DNA from: Gigantopelta aegis
Taxonomy: Eukaryota > Mollusca > Gastropoda > Neomphalida > Peltospiridae
Direction: 5' to 3'
NCBI RefSeq assembly: GCF_016097555.1
Contig: NC_054703.1
Span: forward strand, 40,346,130 to 40,410,129
Length of the DNA: 64,000 bases
Shown here one piece after another: positions 57,996 through 64,000 of the stretch (the first letter of the stretch is position 1; each line of letters opens with the position of its first letter). The notes under the pieces were generated by a model that was not told where the DNA came from, did not search any database, and saw only the letters and a program-made list of their open reading frames with translations. A program made the translations under genes and the position numbers.

Positions 57996-58275
57996 TGCAC
58001 TGGCCTCAGTGGTGCAGTGGTTAAGCCATCAGACTACAGGCTGGTAGGTACAGGGTTCGCAGCCTGGTACCGGCTCCAACCCAAAGTGACTTCTTAAGAG
58101 CTCAGTGGGTAGGTGTAAGGCCACTACACCCTTTTCTCTCTCACTAACCACTAACCAACTAACCCACTAACCAACTAATCCTGGACAGACAGCCAAGATA
58201 GCTGAGGTGTGTGCCCAGGACAGCATGCTTAAACCTTAATTGGATATAAGCAAGAAAATAAGTCGCAATGAAAAT
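57996..58275 (+). repeat. SINE-2, sense, complete
   Basis: Head GGCCTCAGTGGTGCAGTGGT, B-box-like GGGTTCGCAGC, tail TTAATTGGATATAAGCAAGA. Joined directly to the end of the preceding SINE. An internal ACTAACC repeat is longer than in the 46133 copy. Confidence 0.8.
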
Positions 58276-58616
58276 GATCAACGTGATGTTTCATGCAGAT
58301 TGTTAATTAACAAAAATGACCCCAATCTATGAGAATGCAAAGACTTGATGTCATATAGTAACCTTCATGCAGCTTTCCCAGCCATTTGTAATTAATTTCC
58401 CAGACATGAAACATGTACTGGAGGATTTGTCTTTCAATTAAAGCTGCCAGTCATAAAGTTTTCTGTCAGTTTTCCAATTACTGTTGAGATTAACGAAACT
58501 CTACTAAAATGATCTACACAAAATAAAAATTAATTAGAGTTGTTCCCCCTGCAAATTTGTGTACTACAGTCTAGACCATTCTTCTCAGTGCATTATTTCT
58601 TGCGAACATGCCTTTG

Positions 58617-58796
58617 TTGCTCCAAGGGGCAGGATGTAGGGGCAGGATGAAGGGGCAGGATGAAGGGGCAGGATGTAGGGGCAGGATGAAGGGGCAGGAT
58701 GAAGGGGCAGGATGAAGGGGCAGGATGAAGGGGCAGGATGTAGGGGCAGGATGTAGGGGCAGGATGAAGGGGCAGGATGAAGGGGCAGGATGTAGC
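58617..58796. repeat. 13-bp minisatellite, about 13 copies
   Basis: Unit GGGGCAGGATGAA or GGGGCAGGATGTA. Pro/Ser/Cys-rich frames on minus are by-products. Confidence 0.95.
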
Positions 58797-58841
58797 TTCA
58801 ATTCGTTGGTTTTCAATTCTTTTTTCACTGAGACCATACAC

Positions 58842-59137
58842 ATGGTACAGGAGCCCAATGGTAAAGCGCACGGCTGATGCGTGGTCAGTCTAGGATCGAC
58901 CCCTGTCGGTAGGCCCATTCGGCTATTTCTCATGACTGGTATATCAAAGGCTGTGGTATGTGCTATCCTGTCTGTGGGATGGTGCATATAAAAGATCTCT
59001 TGCTACCAACAGAAAAATGTAGTGTTTTTCCTCTCTATGACTGTGTCAAAATGACCATATATGTTTGACATCCAATAGCTGATGATTAATAAATCCATGT
59101 GCTCTAGTGGTGTCATTAAACAAAACAAACTTTTTTT
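58842..59137 (+). repeat. SINE-1, sense, type-B tail
   Basis: Head AGCCCAATGGTAAAGCGCAC, GGATCGACCCCTG; the body has a deletion (CTATTTCTCATGACTGG); tail TGCTCTAGTGGTGTCATTAA, ACAAAACAAAC plus poly-T. Confidence 0.88.
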
Positions 59138-59159
59138 TTGTTCGTCCAGTAATAATGTT

Positions 59160-59740
59160 CTTTAAAAATGTATAACTATGATTAAAGTCTGCAATGTTGG
59201 TATTTCTTTTTAATTAAAGATCAGTTGACAAACACAAAAGATTTTTAAAAAGAGTTATTTATCTCCCCTACCATAACTCTTCCATTGACTGGTCAAGGTC
59301 TTTCTTTCTGGAGAAGCTGACACAAACATGGACATTTGATTAAAATCTTAGATTTTGGTATTTGCTTTTTAATTAAAAATATCAGTCAGTTGAACTTTGA
59401 AAAAACAAGGAAAGAAAATGGCAATTTAATTTGTAAGAGTTACCTCCCTTACCAAAGGCAATATAACATATTCCAATTGACAGTTTCATTGACAGACGAT
59501 GAGCACAAACATGGACATTTGATTAAGATCTGAGATTTTTTTTTAGATTTTTTTTTTAATTAAAGATGTCAGTCTCAATGAGTACTTTTTGTTTAAAGAA
59601 AAGGACAATATAATTTGTAACAGAGTTATCTTCCTGATGTGATGAAAACATCCCACTGAGAGAAGACGAGTATAAACATGGACATTTGATTAAGATCTGA
59701 GATTCTGATATTTGTTTCTTAATTAAAGATGTCAATCGTC
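59160..59740. repeat. about 185-bp degenerate array, 3-4 copies
   Basis: Landmarks recur: AAACATGGACATTTGATTAA (59327, 59508, 59676), TTAATTAAAGATGTCA and AGAGTTA(T/C)CT. No gene. Confidence 0.7.
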
Positions 59741-59905
59741 TGGGCTAGCTCTGGCACCCACCAAAGTTGCCAATTGTGAATTTAAAAAACCACTGGCGAA
59801 TTTGATTTTAATTTGGCAAGATAATTTTATGTAATAACTGTGTTTAAAAAAAAGAAAAAAAGTTTAACAGATAACTGGGCGAAGTTTTCTGCTTACCGAT
59901 TCAGT
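59741..59905. mobile_element. MITE, GGGCTAGCTCTG family, right end decayed
   Basis: Left GGGCTAGCTCTGGCACCCAC and the TTGCCAATTGTGAATTT / TTTGGCAAG interior match the copies at 10922 and 13365; the right terminus is not preserved. Confidence 0.65.
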
Positions 59906-60025
59906 ACTTCTGTTTTTTGAGTTATCGTGTACCAAATCCAATGTGTGTGTCATTGTTTGGGAAAGGAAAGGAATGTTGATCTAAAGACATGTAAGCACAT
60001 TTTATACTATCCAAGGCTATTTAAA

Positions 60026-61369
60026 TTTTGTTTTGTTTAATGAAACCACTAGAGCAGATTGATTTAATCATCATCGGTTATTGGATGTCAAACATTTCAT
60101 AATTCTGCCGTAGTCTTGGAGAGGAAACCCGCTACGTTTCCATTAGTAGCAAGGGATATTTCACTTGCACTATCCCACAGACAGAACAGCACATACCATG
60201 GCCTTTCATATACCAGGTGTGGAGCACTGGCTGGGACTATAAATAGTCCAATGGTCCAACCGATGAGGATCGATGCTACATGACTGCGCATCAGGTGAGC
60301 ACTATCCCACAGACAGAACAGCACATACCACAGCCTTTGATATACCAGTCGTGGAGCACTGGCTGGGACTATAAATAGTCCAATGGTCCAACCGATGAGG
60401 ATCGATGCTACACGACTGCACATACCACGGCCTTTGATATACCAGTCGTGGAGCAATGGCTGGGACTATAAATAGCCCAATGGTCCAACCGATGAGGATT
60501 GAAGCTACATGACTGCACATCAGGTGAGCACTATCCCACAGACAGAACAGCACATACCACAACCTTTGATATACCAGTCGTGGAGCAATGGCTGGGACTA
60601 TAAATAGCCCAATGGTCCAACCGATGAGGATCGATGCTACACGACTGCACATACCACGGCCTTTGATATACCAGTCGTGGAGCACTGGCTGGGACTATAA
60701 ATAGCCCAATGGTCCAACCGATGAGGATCGATGCTACACGACTGCACATACCACGGCCTTTGATATACCAGTCGTGGAGCACTGGCTGGGACTATAAATA
60801 GTCCAATGGTCCAACCGATGAGGATCGATGCTACACGACTGCACATACCACGGCCTTTGATATACCAGTCGTGGAGCACTGGCTGGGACTATAAATAGTC
60901 CAGTGGTCCAACCGATGAGGATCGATGCTACACGACTGCACATACCACGGCCTTTGATATACCAGTCGTGGAGCACTGGCTGGGACTATAAATAGTCCAA
61001 TGGTCCAACCGATGAGGATCGATGCTACACGACTGCACATACCACGGCCTTTGATATACCAGTCGTGGAGCACTGGCTGGGACTATAAATAGTCCAGTGG
61101 TCCAACCAATGAGGATCGATGCTACACGACTGCACATACCACAGCCTTTCATATACCAGTCGTGGAGCACTGGCTGGGACTATAAATAGTCCAATGGTCC
61201 AACCAATGAGGATCGATGCTACACGACTGCACATACCACGGCCTTTGATATACCAGTCGTGGAGCACTGGCTGGGACTATAAATAGTCCAATGGTCCAAC
61301 CAATGAGGATCGATGCTACACGACTGTACATCAGTTGAGCACTTTACCAATGGGTAAACCTCCTGCCCC
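60026..61369 (-). repeat. SINE-1, antisense, with a 97-bp internal array
   Basis: Antisense tail and body at 60026-60180, then about 12 units of head plus early body (CACATACCACGGCCTTTGAT, ATACCAGTCGTGGAGCACTG, GCTGGGACTATAAATAGTCC, AATGGTCCAACCGATGAGGA, TCGATGCTACACGACTG), then one head end (GTTGAGCACTTTACCAATGG) at 61330. Most units are exactly 97 bp; the first few are longer. Confidence 0.92.
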
Positions 61370-61404
61370 ACACCTCAAGAGAACACAATACATACCATAG
61401 AAAC

Positions 61405-61760
61405 CTTGAAGTGAAGGGGTTAACTTAACCAAAGCCTAGAAGTGAAGGGGTTAACTTAACCAAAGCCTAGAAGTGAAGGGGTTAACTTAACCAAAGCCTA
61501 GAAGTGAAGGGGTTAACTTAACCAAAGCTTAGAAGTGAAGGGGTTAACTTAACCAAAGCCTAGAAGTGAAGGAGTTAACCAAAGCCTAGAAGTGAAGGGG
61601 TTAACTTAACCAAAGCTTAGAAGTGAAGGGGTTAACTTAACCAAAGCCTAGAAGTGAAGGGGTTAACTTAACCAAAGCCTAGAAGTGAAGGGGTTAACCA
61701 AAGCCTAAAAGCGAAGGGGTTAACTCAACCAAAGCCTAGAGGTGAAGGAGTTAACTAACC
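61405..61760. repeat. 31-bp minisatellite, about 11 copies
   Basis: Unit GAAGTGAAGGGGTTAACTTA, ACCAAAGCCTA; two copies lack ACTTAACC-type segments. A GTTAAC palindrome is in each. Confidence 0.95.
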
Positions 61761-61984
61761 ATGTCTTAGTAGGATTTGATCCACTGAGACATCTTAATGG
61801 AAAACAACAGTGTCAGTGTTGTCACACTTCTAAATCCATCCTAAGATCAAAGGTGACATGGTCTGGGATGCTAAAAGTATCTTCTACAGCACCATATGAA
61901 ACCATTACCAGCATGAAAGCATTAACAGCATGAAACCACTATATGCAAGGTGATGGACAGTTTTCTATACAGATGGATTGAGCA

Positions 61985-62200
61985 GCATGTAGGTTTCAGT
62001 TCGGTGGTTTCAGTTTGTAGGTTTCAGTTCGGTGGTTTCAGTTTGTAGGTTTCAGTCCACTTGGTATCTTTTCTGCTTACAGGTAAGTAAAACACATTCT
62101 GAGAGTACTGCCACAGCAATATGTGTCTCCCCTATCAATATGTGTGTCTCCCCTATCAATATGTGTCTCCCCTATCAATATGTGTCTCCCCTATCAAATA
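61985..62200. repeat. two short tandem repeats
   Basis: 61989-62060: GTAGGTTTCAGTTCGGTGGT, TTCAGTTT about 2.5 times. 62118-62198: TATCAATATGTGTCTCCCC about 4 times. 61761-61984 between arrays shows no gene. Confidence 0.8.
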
Positions 62201-62254
62201 AATCAGTGTTCTAGTGGTGGTGTTAACCAAAACAAACTTTTAACTTTTTGTTAG

Positions 62255-62797
62255 GAAGGGAAGGAAGGAGAGAGGGGGAGGGAGAGAGAAAGAGAGGGGG
62301 GGGGGAGGAGAAGAGCTATAGGAAGAGAATACATATTTTATAACCTGCTATTAACAAAACAATAACAGCAGACCATTATATTTTACTTCCTGTTAGAAGC
62401 CTTGAAGTAGACGCTGATTGAGTCATCATTAATTTAATTTAAACAAACATTCCTTTCCTCGCCCAATAGCCCTTGATTAAACAATGTGCTGTTGTGTCAT
62501 TAAACAAACGTTCCTGTCCTGTTCTCCACATATGTACAAATTGGACTCGACAAGACTCGCTAATGGATGACAGCGACTGAGCTATAATTAACCACACAAC
62601 CTTTTAAAACCGCGGCTGTAACAGAAAGGTGCCAGCATGACTCTAAAAGCTTTTTCTGCTTCAAGTGTACTTCATCTCATTATCTGACCTCAGGTCTCAT
62701 GCTTTTTTCTACAATGCTGCATGGTAGAGGGGGGGGGGGGGGGGGGGGGGGGAGGGAGGGATGGATGCATTAAAGTTATAGTTTGTTTTGTTTCAAC
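62255..62797. other. purine-rich runs, no gene
   Basis: GA/G-rich at 62255-62325 and a G run at 62729-62753; the remainder has scraps of SINE tail (GTGTCATTAAACAAACG near 62500). Confidence 0.5.
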
Positions 62798-63233
62798 GAG
62801 AGATAGCCCAATGGATCCACTGCCAGTGTTCGATCCCAAACCGACCAAGCATCAAGTGAGTGCTGTATGACTGGGTTATACACCCTGTCCCAGGAAAGAA
62901 AGAAGGAAATGTTTTGTTTAACGACACACTCAACACATTTTATTTACGGTTATATGGCATAAGACATATGGTTAAGGACCACACAGATATTGAGAGAGGA
63001 AACCCACTGTCGCCACTTCATGGGCTACTCTTTTCGAATAGCAGCAAGGGATCTTTTATATGCACCATCCCATAGACAGGATAGCACATACCACAGCCTT
63101 TGACATACCAGTTGTGGTGCACTGGCTGGAGCGACAAATAGCCCAATGGGCCCACTGACGGGGATCGATCCCAAACCGACCGCGTATCAAGTGATCGCTT
63201 TACCACTGGGCTACGTCTCGCCCCCTTTTCACA
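62798..63233 (-). repeat. SINE-1 antisense: head scrap, then the best-preserved full copy
   Basis: 62798-62893 is a head and early-body fragment. 62895-63233 is the most consensus-like full copy in the window: tail AAATGTTTTGTTTAACGACA, body GGGATCTTTTATATGCACCA, head with B box GGGGATCGATCCCAAACCGA and A-box region CTTTACCACTGGGCTACGTC, total about 340 bp. Confidence 0.93.
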
Positions 63234-63284
63234 TGAAACCAAAATAAAATGATTGACAAAAAATGTTTAGTGGAGACTGGGACT

Positions 63285-64000
63285 GGGATTTAACGCGTCA
63301 CATCAGGAATGAGCCTTAGAACTAGAGAAACACAATCTACCTGTTTTTTGCGGGATGATAAATAGTCATACATTGCAATGTTCTGTAATAATACACATCC
63401 CAGTAAGCCAACAGTAAGTATATCCAGCACTATATATATTATTTTTCAATACAAAATAAAATACCATTGTCAAAGTGGCTACACAACAAGTCGAAACAAT
63501 TAACAATGTTTTGCCCATGCATTAACCTACGTACTGAAATGATACACGGAATGTTTTCTTAGTTAATTGGTCTATGCTGTTAGTTGCTTCTACCTTTGAT
63601 TCCTGATTGGCAGGTGTGTATTTGATTGGTAACCAGACGAGCCGATTAATTGACGCTGTCTAGACACAAAAATACATACCGGTATTGTGGAATATTACCT
63701 GTCGCCCCTAAAATTGTAATGGACATGGTTTATTACTGTAAATAGTTCTGTAAAACTATTGATTAAGTAGATTTTTTCCATCTAAAAACAGAGAACTGAC
63801 CAATTACGTAGTCCCAAAGAAAAGAAAAGTATCACTTGGGTATCGTGGGTTGTCGTTTTTGCTCCAACGTAGCATATCAATAGGCGTAATAGTGTAAATT
63901 TTTCCTTTGGATTATTAAACAAACAAAAAACACTATAACCCCATTTTTTTCCGTTAATGCAACTTGAAATATATTTAGTTAAATAGTTTATTATATTATT
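63285..64000. mobile_element. second copy of the 43562-44735 element, cut by window end
   Basis: Colinear with the interior of that element (TCACATCAGGAATGAGCC, TGCAATGTTCTGTAATAATA, GTTAATTGGTCTATGC, AGAAAAGTATCACTTGGGTA). Its left terminus is not found; the right is outside the window. Confidence 0.75.

Noticed and set aside
58571..58987. Pro/Cys-rich 138-codon minus frame
   Set aside because: Produced by the 13-bp minisatellite and the adjoining SINE.
63640..63725. Candidate NAXE first exon on the minus strand with a GTAATA donor
   Set aside because: It lies inside a dispersed repeat also present at 43562-44735, and the reading frame has no similarity to the expected leader or KYLS end.

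Overview
This window looks like nuclear DNA from a mollusc, more likely a gastropod. It is intron-rich and AT-rich and saturated with repeats. Three conserved animal genes can be rebuilt exon by exon with GT/AG splice sites and matching phases. The dominant repeat is a tRNA-derived SINE whose body and two alternative 3' tails resemble SINEs I associate with gastropod genomes; the taxon is inferred from that resemblance and was not searched.

Layout, left to right. 1-8.6 kb: SINE copies, tandem arrays and TIR elements, no gene found. 8.66-18.96 kb (minus): HDGF/LEDGF-family PWWP gene, six exons seen, 3' end not found. 18.96-21.02 kb: a roughly 2 kb divergent intergenic region. 21.02-32.19 kb (plus): complete HDDC3/MESH1, four exons, 182 aa, with a 2.9 kb array of 32-bp repeats in intron 1 and a 3.35 kb array of 53-bp repeats in intron 2. 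32.6-39.5 kb: a 6.9 kb satellite built from the SINE's tRNA-like head. 40.02-42.85 kb: a hAT transposon with matching TIRs and an uninterrupted 825-codon transposase. 43.5-49.0 kb: TIR elements, SINEs, decayed arrays. 49.00-56.61 kb (minus): NAXE (NAD(P)H-hydrate epimerase), four coding exons; the first exon (start codon and leader) is not visible and probably lies beyond the right edge. 56.6-64 kb: SINEs and arrays.

Two themes stand out. First, different pieces of one SINE (tRNA-like head, head plus body, or 3' tail) have independently become tandem arrays at least seven times; in most cases the rest of the SINE still sits at the array edge, and in one case (49.9-53.1 kb) a diverged target-site duplication encloses the whole array. 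Second, the edges of real exons have themselves been tandemly duplicated: HDDC3 exon 1 with its 5' splice site (scores of copies), the HDDC3 C-terminal codons (three extra copies), the NAXE exon A acceptor (four extra), NAXE exon C donor (about five extra) and NAXE exon C start (three). Several of these arrays were later split by SINE insertions.

HDGF-like and HDDC3 are head to head; HDDC3 and NAXE are tail to tail. HDDC3 (ppGpp hydrolase and reported NADPH phosphatase) and NAXE (repair of damaged NAD(P)H) both act on nicotinamide dinucleotides, but a functional link is only inference. No rRNA, genuine tRNA, CRISPR or prokaryotic feature was found. Array and SINE edges are approximate to about 10 bp; exon edges are exact under the splice model given.
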